A stretch of DNA of 60,080 bases from Massilia mucilaginosa (GTDB lineage Bacteria; Pseudomonadota; Gammaproteobacteria; Burkholderiales; Burkholderiaceae_D): the NCBI RefSeq assembly GCF_011682145.1, contig NZ_WHJH01000044.1, positions 1 through 60,080 on the forward strand, given 5' to 3'. A program made the translations under genes and the position numbers. Position 1 is the stretch's first letter, and the number at the start of each line of letters is the position of its first letter. This document shows, one piece after another, positions 26,360-34,745 of this stretch. The notes beneath the pieces are model-generated. The model searched no databases, was not told the origin of the DNA, and saw nothing but the letters and a program-made list of their open reading frames with translations.

Positions 26360-26728
26360 CGGATCTCCAAGACGTATGGCAAGCTCGGCTGGCTCTAGCG
26401 AGGATTTCTTTGCGTATCGTCAAGAAAACCTGCTAATCCCACGGACGTTGTTGCGGGTGTTGGAAGACGATACAGCAAACAACGAAGTTGCCACACAGAA
26501 ATTGATATGTGACGTTTTAACCCAACACTTAGTTTTTACTTAGTCAATTTCCCCTTTGAAATTAAGGGCATACAGGCAACACAAGCGTGAGAGTGTGTGA
26601 GATTTTCTTACTTACGAATCGCCGATTTCACAATTCTGAAACACTGTAGCCGGTGTCCGCATCTTGCGAATCCGCCGTTTTGGACCATAATGGCGACCTT
26701 CCGATTTGTTTCGAAACACTAAGGCTTT
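26360..26728. promoter_or_regulatory. divergent, AT-rich control region between carA unit 2 and folA
   Basis: The 369 bases hold no credible gene and are markedly AT-richer than their surroundings. For folA a candidate promoter is TTGCGA (26664-26669), a 16-base spacer and CATAAT (26686-26691). For carA, read on the minus strand, TTGACT (complement of about 26538-26543) could be a -35 box, but I see no clear -10 partner. The region is long enough for regulator sites on both sides. Confidence 0.45.
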
Positions 26729-27214
26729 ATGAGCACACTGACCCTCATCGTCGCGATGGACGCCGCGCGCGGCATCGGCATCGACAACACCCTGCCCTGG
26801 CGCCTGCCGGAAGACCTGGCGCACTTCAAGCGCCTGACCACGGGCCATCCGATCATCATGGGCCGCAAGACGTTCGACTCGATCGGCCGCCCGCTGCCGA
26901 ACCGCCGCAACATCGTCGTCACCACCGATGTGGACTGGCAGCGCGACGGCGTCGAACGCGCCCTGTCGCTGCCGCATGCGATCGCGCTGGCGGGCGATGC
27001 GCCGGCCTTCGTGATCGGCGGCGCGCAGATTTACGCGCAAACCCTGGCGCTGGCGCAGACCGTGATCGTCACCGAGATCGCGGCCACTTTCGACTGCGAT
27101 GCGTTTTTCCCGCCGCTCGATCCGGCCGTCTGGTCCGAGAGCGCGCGCGAAGCGCATCATTCGGATGCCAGCGGTGTCGATTACGCCTTCGTGACGTATA
27201 CCAAAGCGCCTTGA
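26729..27214 (+). CDS. folA: dihydrofolate reductase
   Basis: A 161-residue NADPH-dependent reductase that regenerates tetrahydrofolate from the dihydrofolate produced by ThyA. Conserved features: LIVAMDAARGIGIDNTLPWRLPEDL with the active-site Trp and acidic residue, IIMGRKTFDSIGRPLPNR (NADPH site), and FVIGGAQIYAQTL. Start ATG 26729 has AAGG shortly upstream. It is usually a near neighbour of thyA in this group; here the carAB-mcp pair lies between them. After the gene, 27254-27270 can form a 7-bp hairpin (GCCGCCA/TGGCGGC), but without a T-run it is only a weak terminator candidate. Confidence 0.96.
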   Translation: MSTLTLIVAMDAARGIGIDNTLPWRLPEDLAHFKRLTTGHPIIMGRKTFDSIGRPLPNRRNIVVTTDVDWQRDGVERALSLPHAIALAGDAPAFVIGGAQIYAQTLALAQTVIVTEIAATFDCDAFFPPLDPAVWSESAREAHHSDASGVDYAFVTYTKAP

Positions 27215-27437
27215 GCGCGCTGCGCGGCCCCTTGTAAGGCACGCGTTCACGGCGCCGCCACCATGGCGGCCATAGTGTGCGACACTACTGCCCGCTTGTA
27301 GTTAATCTAGCAAAAGTTTTTTCACCGGATTGCCGCCATTTCTGCGAAAATCCGCTTCTTCTTTTTTTGACCGGTGCCGTGAGCGGCGTCCCGCACAGGC
27401 GTGGACATCCTCACGGCGCTTCGCTTTGGAGCTGTCC

Positions 27438-29690
27438 ATGAAATTTCGTTTCCCAATCGTCATTATCGACGAGGATTTTCGTTCCGAGAACACCTCCGGG
27501 CTCGGTATCCGCGCGCTCGCCGAGGCGATGGAAAAAGAGGGCATGGAGGTGCTTGGCGTGACCAGCTACGGCGACCTGTCGCAGTTCGCCCAGCAGCAGT
27601 CGCGCGCCTCGGCCTTCGTGCTCTCGATCGATGACGAGGAATTCGGCACCGGATCGATCGAAGACACCGATTCGGCCCTGATCGCGCTGCGCGCGTTTGT
27701 GAAGGAAATCCGCCACAAGAACTCGGACATCCCGATCTACATCTACGGCGAAACGCGCACCTCGCGCCACATCCCGAACGACATCCTGCGCGAACTGCAC
27801 GGCTTCATCCACATGTTCGAGGACACGCCCGAATTCGTGGCGCGCCACATCATCCGCGAAGCCAAGTCCTACCTCGACGGCCTGGCGCCGCCGTTCTTCC
27901 GCGCGCTGGTCAACTACGCCAACGACGGTTCGTACTCCTGGCACTGCCCCGGCCACTCGGGCGGCGTGGCCTTCCTGAAGTCGCCAATCGGCCAGATGTT
28001 CCACCAGTTTTTCGGCGAGAACATGCTGCGCGCCGACGTCTGCAACGCCGTCGAAGAACTCGGCCAGCTGCTCGACCACACCGGCCCGGTCGCCAAGTCC
28101 GAGCGCAACGCCGCGCGCATCTTCAACGCCGACCACTGCTACTTCGTCACCAACGGCACTTCGACCTCGAACAAGATGGTGTGGCACTCGACCGTCGCCC
28201 CGGGCGACATCGTCGTGGTCGACCGCAACTGCCACAAGTCGATCCTGCACTCGATCATCATGTGCGGCGCGATTCCCGTGTTCCTGATGCCGACCCGGAA
28301 CCACCTCGGCATCATCGGCCCGATTCCGCTCGAAGAATTCACCCCCGAATCGATCGCCCGCAAGATCGAAGCCAATCCGTTTGCGCGCCAGGCCGTCAAC
28401 AAGAAGCCGCGCATCCTGACCATCACCCAGTCGACCTACGACGGCGTGGTGTACAACGTCGAAACGCTGCGCGAAATGTTGGACGGTAAGATCGACACCC
28501 TGCACTTCGACGAAGCGTGGCTGCCGCATGCGACCTTCCACGACTTCTACAAGAACATGCACGCGATCGGCAAGGACCGTCCGCGCGCCAAGGAATCGAT
28601 GATCTTCTCGACCCAGTCGACCCACAAGCTGCTCGCGGGCCTGTCGCAGGCCTCGCAAGTGCTGGTGCGCGAGTCGGAGACGGTCAAGCTGGACCAGGAT
28701 GCCTTCAACGAGGCCTACCTGATGCACACCTCGACCTCGCCGCAGTACTCGATCATCGCCTCGTGCGACGTGGCCGCGGCCATGATGGAAGCGCCGGGCG
28801 GCACCGCGCTGGTGGAAGAATCGATCTTCGAAGCGCTCGACTTCCGCCGCGCCATGAAAAAGGTCGACGCCGAATTCGGCAACGACTGGTGGTTCCAGGT
28901 CTGGGGCCCGGACACCTTCTCGGAAGAAGGCATCGGCACCCAGGACGACTGGATGATCCGCGCCGAGGACGACTGGCACGGGTTCGGCAACCTCGCCCCC
29001 GGCTTCAACATGCTCGATCCGATCAAGGCCACCGTGGTCACGCCCGGCCTGTCGCTCGACGGCGTGTTCGGCGAGTCCGGCATTCCGGCCTCGATCGTCA
29101 CCAAGTACCTGGCCGAACACGGCGTGATCATCGAGAAGTGCGGGCTGTACTCGTTCTTCATCATGTTCACCATCGGGATCACCAAGGGCCGCTGGAACAC
29201 GCTGGTCACGGCGCTGCAGCAGTTCAAGGACGACTACGACAAGAACCAGCCGATGTGGCGCATCCTGCCGGAGTTCGCGCAAGCCAATCCGCGCTACGAA
29301 GCGATGGGCCTGCGCGACCTGTGCCAGCAGATCCACGACTTCTACAAGACGTACGACGTGGCGCGCCTGACCACCGAGATGTATCTGTCCGACATGATCC
29401 CGGCCATGAAGCCGTCCGACGCCTTCGCCAAGATGGCGCACCGCGAAATCGACCGGGTCGCGATCGAAGAGCTGGAAGGGCGTATCACGGCGATCCTGCT
29501 GACGCCTTACCCGCCGGGCATTCCGCTCCTGATCCCGGGCGAGCGCTTCAACAAGACCATCGTCGACTACCTGCGCTTCGCACGCGACTTCAACGAGCGC
29601 TTCCCCGGCTTCGAGACCGACGTGCACGGCCTGGTCAAGCGCGAAGTCGACGGCAAGCGCGGCTACTTCGTGGACTGCGTGCGCCAGTAA
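27438..29690 (+). CDS. arginine/lysine/ornithine decarboxylase, biodegradative AdiA-like type
   Basis: A 750-residue PLP decarboxylase of the large inducible Arg/Lys/Orn class: N-terminal wing/response-regulator-like domain (~1-130), catalytic domain (~150-580) and C-terminal domain. The PLP lysine is Lys397 in STQSTHKLLAGLSQ. The Asp that pairs with the PLP ring is in LHFDEAWLPHA. Its length is nearer arginine decarboxylase AdiA (756) than CadA (715), but substrate choice among arginine, lysine and ornithine cannot be settled by eye. These enzymes consume protons and serve acid resistance or polyamine/diamine production. I chose ATG 27438 (GGAG just upstream) over an in-frame start 36 codons earlier because it matches the family start. 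Confidence 0.9.
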   Translation: MKFRFPIVIIDEDFRSENTSGLGIRALAEAMEKEGMEVLGVTSYGDLSQFAQQQSRASAFVLSIDDEEFGTGSIEDTDSALIALRAFVKEIRHKNSDIPIYIYGETRTSRHIPNDILRELHGFIHMFEDTPEFVARHIIREAKSYLDGLAPPFFRALVNYANDGSYSWHCPGHSGGVAFLKSPIGQMFHQFFGENMLRADVCNAVEELGQLLDHTGPVAKSERNAARIFNADHCYFVTNGTSTSNKMVWHSTVAPGDIVVVDRNCHKSILHSIIMCGAIPVFLMPTRNHLGIIGPIPLEEFTPESIARKIEANPFARQAVNKKPRILTITQSTYDGVVYNVETLREMLDGKIDTLHFDEAWLPHATFHDFYKNMHAIGKDRPRAKESMIFSTQSTHKLLAGLSQASQVLVRESETVKLDQDAFNEAYLMHTSTSPQYSIIASCDVAAAMMEAPGGTALVEESIFEALDFRRAMKKVDAEFGNDWWFQVWGPDTFSEEGIGTQDDWMIRAEDDWHGFGNLAPGFNMLDPIKATVVTPGLSLDGVFGESGIPASIVTKYLAEHGVIIEKCGLYSFFIMFTIGITKGRWNTLVTALQQFKDDYDKNQPMWRILPEFAQANPRYEAMGLRDLCQQIHDFYKTYDVARLTTEMYLSDMIPAMKPSDAFAKMAHREIDRVAIEELEGRITAILLTPYPPGIPLLIPGERFNKTIVDYLRFARDFNERFPGFETDVHGLVKREVDGKRGYFVDCVRQ

Positions 29691-29730
29691 GCATGACCGT
29701 CGGAAGGCGCCCGCGCCTCCTGCGCATAAC

Positions 29731-29759
29731 AAAAAAGGAACCCTCGGGTTCCTTTTTTT
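29731..29759. terminator. bidirectional rho-independent terminator between the decarboxylase and dcd
   Basis: AAAAAAGGAACCC / GGGTTCCTTTTTTT form a strong stem with a tiny loop at 29744-29745. There is an A-run on one side and a T-run on the other, so it serves both convergent genes. Confidence 0.85.
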
Positions 29760-29785
29760 CATGCATGCGGCTTGTTACGCCATGC

Positions 29786-30355
29786 TCAGGCTTTCGGCAA
29801 GGTCACGCCGACCTGGCCCTGGTATTTGCCGCCACGGTCCTTGTACGACACTTCGCACACTTCGTCCGATTCGAAGAACAGCACCTGCGCCACGCCTTCG
29901 TTGGCGTAGATCTTGGCCGGCAGCGGCGTGGTATTGGAAAACTCCAGCGTCACGAACCCTTCCCATTCCGGCTCGAACGGGGTAACGTTGACGATGATGC
30001 CGCAGCGCGCGTAGGTCGACTTGCCCAGGCAGATGGTGAGCACGTTGCGCGGGATGCGGAAGTACTCCACGGTGCGCGCCAGCGCGAAGGAATTGGGCGG
30101 AATGATGCAGAAGCCCTTGCCCGAGACGTCGACGAAATTGTTCTCGTCGAAGTTCTTCGGATCGACGATGGTGGTGTTGATATTGGTGAACAGCTTGAAC
30201 TCGTCGGCGCAGCGGATATCGTAGCCGTAGCTCGAGGTACCGTACGAAACGATGCGCTGGCCGTCGTGCTCCTTGATCTGGCCCGGTTCAAAAGGCTCGA
30301 TCATGCCCGTTTCGGCCGCCATCTTGCGGATCCATTTATCGGATTTAATGCTCAT
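29786..30355 (-). CDS. dcd: dCTP deaminase
   Basis: Deaminates dCTP to dUTP, feeding dUMP to thymidylate synthase. It has 189 residues, the usual betaproteobacterial length. Conserved: [13 protein letters not shown] at the start, [20 protein letters not shown], the active-site stretch [30 protein letters not shown] with its catalytic Glu region, and [26 protein letters not shown] chose ATG 30355, which gives the standard N-terminus; an upstream in-frame ATG at 30439 would add 28 unrelated residues. Together with thyA and folA it makes this stretch rich in thymidylate genes. The ~200 bases upstream (30356-30553) hold nothing recognisable. Confidence 0.95.
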   Translation of the reverse strand: MSIKSDKWIRKMAAETGMIEPFEPGQIKEHDGQRIVSYGTSSYGYDIRCADEFKLFTNINTTIVDPKNFDENNFVDVSGKGFCIIPPNSFALARTVEYFRIPRNVLTICLGKSTYARCGIIVNVTPFEPEWEGFVTLEFSNTTPLPAKIYANEGVAQVLFFESDEVCEVSYKDRGGKYQGQVGVTLPKA

Positions 30356-30553
30356 ACGTGTGGTTCCAAAATTAGAAAATAGGTCAAATGGCGCTCGCTT
30401 CGCCGGGTACGCAGCGGCCGCTTCCGGGACCTTGTTCACGGAAGCGGCGGTCCAAACCGGCGCGGCGAAGCTGGAATTTCCCGCGATTTTACGCGAAAAG
30501 CCCTTGCCGGCGGAGATCGCCGCCCTGTTTTTGCACTTGCGTCCGGCGTTGCG

Positions 30554-31582
30554 TCAAAACCAGCCATGCGTGCGATACCACGCGACGGTATCGGCCACGG
30601 TTTGTTCAAGCGGCCTGAACTTCAGTGCGAGTTCGCGCTCGCTCTTGGCGTGGTTGAAGTGGCTGCGTCCCGCTTCCTTGACCATCAGGCGCACTGTGGC
30701 CAGGCCGAGCAGAACAGGCTTGCCGGTGATGCGCGCGTAGAGTTCCTGCACCGCCGCCAAGGCGTACAGGAGGGGTAAAGGCAGTTCGCGCGCCGGCGTC
30801 TTGACGCCGGCGATCTTGCCCAGCATCGGCACCAGTTGCTGCATTGTCATGTGGCGGCCCGCCGCCAGGTACCGTTCGCCGCGTTGCCCGTGCAGCGCCG
30901 CCGCGATATGCGCCTGCGCCACGTCGCGCGCGTCGACCACGGAAAAACTGCCTGGCACCAGCCCCGGCAATTTGCCGAGCACCACATCGTTGACAAATTG
31001 TCCCGACGAGGTCGGACCGATGTCCGCCGGTCCCCACATCCACCCGGGCAGAACCAGGCTGGCGTGCATGTCAGGGTGGTTTTCCAGAAAGTGCAGCACG
31101 GCTTGATCGGCCAATATCTTGCTGCGGTAATAGTCGTCCGCATCGTCCAGCTCGCGCAAGCAGGATTCGTCGATGGGCGCGCCCGGTTCGCCATTGAGCA
31201 CGGCAATCGATGAGGTTTGGACAAAACGCCGGGCGCCGCCGCCGTAAGCGTGTTCGATGAGCGAGCGGGTCCCGTCGACATTGATGCGCTTGAGTTCCTG
31301 CCAGTGGCTGCCGCCCTTGTAGTTGTCCCGGAAGAAGGCCGCCGTGTGAAACACGACATCGCATCCTTGCAGCTTGTCGGCGAAGGCGGACACGTCCGCC
31401 ATGTCGCCCAGCACCAGTTCGATGCCTTCCAGCCCCCCGAATTGTTGCCGGCCCTTGTCCAGAGAGCGAACCAGCGCCTTGACGGAAACGCCGCGCCCGA
31501 TCAGCTCGCGCACCAGGTTGTTGCCGAGCAGGCCAGTCGCGCCGGTGACGAAGGCGGACCTCAGTTGGGTGTTTGTTTTCAT
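30554..31582 (-). CDS. extended-SDR NAD(P)-dependent epimerase/reductase
   Basis: A 342-residue Rossmann enzyme of the NAD-dependent epimerase / dihydroflavonol-4-reductase-like group. The dinucleotide loop is FVTGATGLLGNNL (~11-23). The catalytic YxxxK is in DDYYRSKILADQAV. TSSIAVLN is the region of the active-site Ser. Substrate unknown. It is divergent from a TetR-type regulator, and the gap contains two near-identical 16-bp boxes, so it is the likely target of that regulator. No signal peptide. Confidence 0.82.
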   Translation of the reverse strand: MKTNTQLRSAFVTGATGLLGNNLVRELIGRGVSVKALVRSLDKGRQQFGGLEGIELVLGDMADVSAFADKLQGCDVVFHTAAFFRDNYKGGSHWQELKRINVDGTRSLIEHAYGGGARRFVQTSSIAVLNGEPGAPIDESCLRELDDADDYYRSKILADQAVLHFLENHPDMHASLVLPGWMWGPADIGPTSSGQFVNDVVLGKLPGLVPGSFSVVDARDVAQAHIAAALHGQRGERYLAAGRHMTMQQLVPMLGKIAGVKTPARELPLPLLYALAAVQELYARITGKPVLLGLATVRLMVKEAGRSHFNHAKSERELALKFRPLEQTVADTVAWYRTHGWF

Positions 31583-31598
31583 ATCAGATGAGTTTCAA

Positions 31599-31682
31599 AG
31601 TTCAAGTGATATTTAGTTTGCGTGAGGCATCCAGGCATGTCAAGCAATATTTCATCCCGTATCCAGAGTTCATATGATATCT
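31599..31682. promoter_or_regulatory. two 16-bp operator-like boxes in the SDR/TetR gap
   Basis: AGTTCAAGTGATATTT (31599-31614) and AGTTCATATGATATCT (31667-31682) agree at 13 of 16 positions and point the same way, 68 bases apart. The second contains the palindrome TCATATGA and overlaps the region just before the regulator's start. The spacing and location suit autoregulation plus control of the divergent SDR gene. Confidence 0.45.
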
Positions 31683-31684
31683 TT

Positions 31685-32374
31685 ATGGGTATGAGTCCAA
31701 CCACACCACGAAAGCGCTTGTCGCGAGAGGAAAGCCAGGCCCAGACGCGCGCGCGCCTGATCGACACCGCGCGGCAGCTGTTTGTCACGAACGGCTATGG
31801 AGGCACGTCGATCCGCGATATCGCCGATGAGGCGGGGTATTCGCAGGGAGCCTTCTACTCGAACTTTGCCAGCAAGGAGGAGGTTCTTTTGGAGTTGCTG
31901 CGGGGGCATATGGAGGCCGAAGCCGCGCACCTGTCCAACGTCATCGACAGTGACGGACGCGCGCCGGAGCAGATTTTGAGCGAGCTGGAGTCCTGGGCTG
32001 CCACGCTCAACAACGATGCCGACTGGTGCATGCTGTCGATCGAACTGCAGCTGCACGCCAATCGCAGCCCGACGTTCGCGGCCGAGTACCAGACGGTGTG
32101 GGATGCGCACCGGGCCGGGCTTGGCCGCGTGGTCGGCAGGCTGTTCGCCATGCTCGGACGCACGCCGCCAGCCGAACCGGAGGAGCTCGCGGGGGCCTTC
32201 ATGGCGCTGACGCATGGCCTGGCGCTGCAAAGAGTGGGGGGACGGCCCGATCCGTCGGGACGCTTGATCCTGGTGTTTCTGCGTGGACTGATCGCCAGCG
32301 CAGGCTTGCCGGATGCGGCGCCTGGGGCCGACGCGGAGCAGGCCGGACAGATTCCACCCTATCCGGGCGGCTGA
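31685..32374 (+). CDS. TetR family transcriptional regulator
   Basis: About 229 residues from ATG 31685 (ATG 31691 is equally possible; an ATG at 31622 would add 21 residues and overlap the operator-like box). The N-terminal TetR helix-turn-helix is clear: TRARLIDTARQLFVTNGYGGTSIRDIADEAGYSQGAFYSNFASKEEVLLELL. The C-terminal ligand domain is variable, ending in a Pro/Gly-rich tail. It probably represses the divergent SDR gene and itself. The inducer is unknown. Confidence 0.9.
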   Translation: MGMSPTTPRKRLSREESQAQTRARLIDTARQLFVTNGYGGTSIRDIADEAGYSQGAFYSNFASKEEVLLELLRGHMEAEAAHLSNVIDSDGRAPEQILSELESWAATLNNDADWCMLSIELQLHANRSPTFAAEYQTVWDAHRAGLGRVVGRLFAMLGRTPPAEPEELAGAFMALTHGLALQRVGGRPDPSGRLILVFLRGLIASAGLPDAAPGADAEQAGQIPPYPGG

Positions 32375-32415
32375 TATGGTCCTCCCGGCGCGGCCTTGGC
32401 CGCGCCGGGAAATCG

Positions 32416-33225
32416 TCAAACCTGGCGCTGCGCGAGCAATCTGGCGATCATCTCGCGCGTCAGGCGGCCCGCCAGCTCGGGCGACTCCATCGGGAACAGA
32501 TGGCCGCCGCCGGGGATTTCGGCAAAATTGTCGCCCACCAGCTTGCGCGTGGCGTCCAGCCCGGCCTGGCGCAGCTCCACCGATTCGGTACCGGCGATGA
32601 AGCCGATCGGCACCGGGTAGCCTTTGTCCATCAAGCTGCCCAGGTGGTGCGGCAGGCCGCGGTAAATTTCGGTCTCCACCTCGCGCGAGAAGCGCAGCTG
32701 CACGCCGTCCGGGTGCGGTTGCAGGCCATGTTCGAGGTAGTCGTGCAGCACGCCCGGCGCCCAGCTTGCGAACACCGGCTTGGAGATGAAATGGTCGTAG
32801 GCCGCCTGCACGCTCGGCCACACATGGCGGCGCCGGCGCGACAGGCGGGCCGGCGAAAAGTAGTCGCTCCAGCTCTGCTTCTTCTTCGCCACCCGCAGCA
32901 GCATGGCGCGCCAGCCCGCCACCACCGGCGAATCGAGCATCACCACGCAGCGCACCAGGTCCGGGCGCTCGCGCGCCGCCATCATGCTCAGCATCCCGCC
33001 CAGCGAATGGCCGACCAGGATGGCCGGCTCGCCATAGCTCTCGAGCGTGGCGATCAGGTGCTCGACCAGCTTGGGCCAGCCGTCGCTGACCGGATAGGCC
33101 GGATCGTGGCCGTACATGTCGACCGCGCGGATATCGAAGTCCATGCGCAGCTGGTCGAGTAACTTGGCGTAGCTGCCGGCCGGGAAGCTGTTACCGTGTG
33201 AAAAATGCAGGATCGGTGTCGTCAT
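32416..33225 (-). CDS. alpha/beta hydrolase
   Basis: A 269-residue cytoplasmic alpha/beta-fold hydrolase. The oxyanion HGN motif is in LHFSHGNSFPAGSY near the N-terminus. The nucleophile elbow GHSLGGMLSMMAA carries the Ser at about 93. The catalytic His is in EIPGGGHLFPMESPE. The acid is probably in FIAGTESVE. A basic lid region ([23 protein letters not shown]) is unusual. No signal peptide. Substrate unknown. It is convergent with the TetR gene. Confidence 0.85.
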   Translation of the reverse strand: MTTPILHFSHGNSFPAGSYAKLLDQLRMDFDIRAVDMYGHDPAYPVSDGWPKLVEHLIATLESYGEPAILVGHSLGGMLSMMAARERPDLVRCVVMLDSPVVAGWRAMLLRVAKKKQSWSDYFSPARLSRRRRHVWPSVQAAYDHFISKPVFASWAPGVLHDYLEHGLQPHPDGVQLRFSREVETEIYRGLPHHLGSLMDKGYPVPIGFIAGTESVELRQAGLDATRKLVGDNFAEIPGGGHLFPMESPELAGRLTREMIARLLAQRQV

Positions 33226-33265
33226 TTTTCGATTGTAAGACGATTCCGCGGCCGGCCGTACAGCT

Positions 33266-34105
33266 TTAGAGGGAAACCCCTACTATCAGCGTGGCCACGT
33301 AGCCCAGGCTCGCGCTGCCGCTCACGCTGGCGATTTGCAGCGCGGTGCCGTCGCTGAACACATTGTCGGTCGCGTAGGTGATGTTGGCCAGATTGCGCAC
33401 GCTGGCGCTGTAGCCGGTGGCGCCATACGCCTCGGCCAGCATCGCCGCCGGAAAGCCGAACTGCGAGGTCTTGATGCGGATGGCCGCGCTGGTGCTTTTG
33501 GCCAGGCTCGGATAGACCTCGAAGTGCACGTGCGGCATGCGCCCCGCGTAGCAGCCCGGGAAGATGGTGGTGAAGGTGACCATGCCGCTGGCGTCGGCCT
33601 CCTGCACGCCGCGCAGGTAGTTCTCAAGCGTGACGCCGCTGGTGTACATAGAGTAGCGCCCTTCACGGTCGCAGTGCCACAGGTAGACCGTGGTGCCGGC
33701 CAGCGGGGCGCAGCCCGATTTCACGTTCACCATCTGCAGCTTGATCGTCAGCGGCACGCCGGCGGCGACCCCGGTGGCGCCGGCGATGCTGGCGCGGATG
33801 TCGGGCCGCACGATGCCGGCCAGGATCAGCGCATTGGCCACCCCGCCGACGCTGCTGTTGGTGCCGTCGGCCGGATACGGGCCGCCGGTTTCGTCGGGAA
33901 TGACGGCGCAGGACGCGGTGCCGCCGGTGGTGGGCGTGGCCGGGGTGGTGCCGGCGCTGCTGTCGCCGGTGTCGCCGCCGCCGCAGGCCGCGAGCGGTAG
34001 GGCCGCGGCCGACGCGAACATCCAGCGCAGCGACTGGCGCCGGGTCAGCGTCATATCGAGCATGGTTTGAATGTCCTGGGCCAGGCTGTGGTCGTGGTGT
34101 TCCAT
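33266..34105 (-). CDS. intradiol ring-cleavage dioxygenase-like exported lipoprotein
   Basis: A 279-residue protein with an N-terminal twin-arginine-like motif TRRQSLRW (~21-28), a hydrophobic stretch and lipobox-like LAAC, then a Gly/Ser/Thr-rich spacer. It is therefore likely exported by Tat and anchored as a lipoprotein. The body matches the intradiol dioxygenase (PcaH/catechol 1,2-dioxygenase) fold with the iron ligands in order: Tyr in WHCDREGRYS, Tyr in TTIFPGCYAG, and the His pair in MPHVHFEV. Family enzymes cleave catechols. Exported versions are common but mostly of unknown substrate. It shares its strand with the Spy/CpxP-like gene 35 bases upstream and so may be co-transcribed from the Cpx-controlled region. 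Confidence 0.82.
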   Translation of the reverse strand: MEHHDHSLAQDIQTMLDMTLTRRQSLRWMFASAAALPLAACGGGDTGDSSAGTTPATPTTGGTASCAVIPDETGGPYPADGTNSSVGGVANALILAGIVRPDIRASIAGATGVAAGVPLTIKLQMVNVKSGCAPLAGTTVYLWHCDREGRYSMYTSGVTLENYLRGVQEADASGMVTFTTIFPGCYAGRMPHVHFEVYPSLAKSTSAAIRIKTSQFGFPAAMLAEAYGATGYSASVRNLANITYATDNVFSDGTALQIASVSGSASLGYVATLIVGVSL

Positions 34106-34140
34106 GGTGTGCTCCTTTGATTCCGAATCAGGCGGTGCGG

Positions 34141-34608
34141 TTAGTCTGCCTGGCGGCCGGGCCGGCGCTGCTCGCGGCGCGGACGATTCTCAAGCGACTG
34201 CTTGCGCTGCTCCGGCGTGAGTACGGCCCGTACCTGGGCGCCGGTGCGGGCGTCCAGCAGGGTCAGTGCGGCCAGCGCAGTGCCGGCCGCCTGCGCCAGC
34301 GACGCCGCCTTCGCATCGTCGAACTGCTCGGCGCTGCCCAGGGCGCGCAATGCTTCTTGCGAATCGTGCAAGGTGCGCGTGTACGCGCGCCGCTTCGGTT
34401 CCTGTGCATGCATGATGGCGAAGACCTTGTCTTCCTGTGCGTCGGTCAGGTCGGCCCCATGAAGCACACCCGGAGCGCGCTGGTGCGGCCCATGGGCACC
34501 CGTCATCGGACCCGGAGGCGGCATGCCGCCCTGCCCCGGTGCCGCAATGGCGCCAAGGCAGGCGCTGCTTAACAAGAGGGCAAGTGCGCGGTACTGTATA
34601 TTGTTCAT
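34141..34608 (-). CDS. Spy/CpxP-like periplasmic LTxxQ protein
   Basis: A 155-residue exported protein: signal peptide 1-22 (ending AIAA), a Gly/Pro/His-rich stretch, then an all-helical body with two LTxxQ-type motifs (LTDAQEDKVF at ~54 and LTPEQRKQ at ~130), and a basic tail. Spy/CpxP proteins are ATP-independent periplasmic chaperones. CpxP also restrains the CpxA kinase. The gene is divergent from cpxRA, exactly as cpxP is in enterobacteria, with a consensus CpxR site in the gap, so a CpxP role is likely. Confidence 0.82.
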   Translation of the reverse strand: MNNIQYRALALLLSSACLGAIAAPGQGGMPPPGPMTGAHGPHQRAPGVLHGADLTDAQEDKVFAIMHAQEPKRRAYTRTLHDSQEALRALGSAEQFDDAKAASLAQAAGTALAALTLLDARTGAQVRAVLTPEQRKQSLENRPRREQRRPGRQAD

Positions 34609-34659
34609 GGCGGTTCCTGTCGGTGCGTTACGAAGGACTCCATTGTGCGAGGCCGCTAT

Positions 34660-34695
34660 GTAAAACGGTGTTGGGGACTTGTAAAAGCGGGTAAA
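34660..34695. promoter_or_regulatory. CpxR binding site (GTAAA-N5-GTAAA) with an extra half-site
   Basis: GTAAA (34681-34685), five bases, GTAAA (34691-34695) is an exact match to the E. coli CpxR consensus. A third GTAAA lies at 34660-34664. They sit between the CpxP-like gene and cpxR, in position to control both. Confidence 0.7.
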
Positions 34696-34730
34696 GCCAA
34701 TGCCCCTGCGGTGACCATGGGTCCCCGCTT

Positions 34731-34739
34731 TGCTATGAT
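34731..34739 (+). promoter_or_regulatory. extended -10 element of cpxR, possible leaderless start
   Basis: TGCTATGAT is an extended -10 box ending 6 bases before the cpxR ATG (34746). No ribosome binding site is visible, so the transcript may start at or next to the start codon. Confidence 0.4.
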
Positions 34740-34745
34740 GGCTGC

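Noticed and set aside
27254-27270. Hairpin after folA as a terminator
   Set aside because: The 7-bp stem is not followed by a T-run, so it is mentioned with folA but not listed as a terminator.
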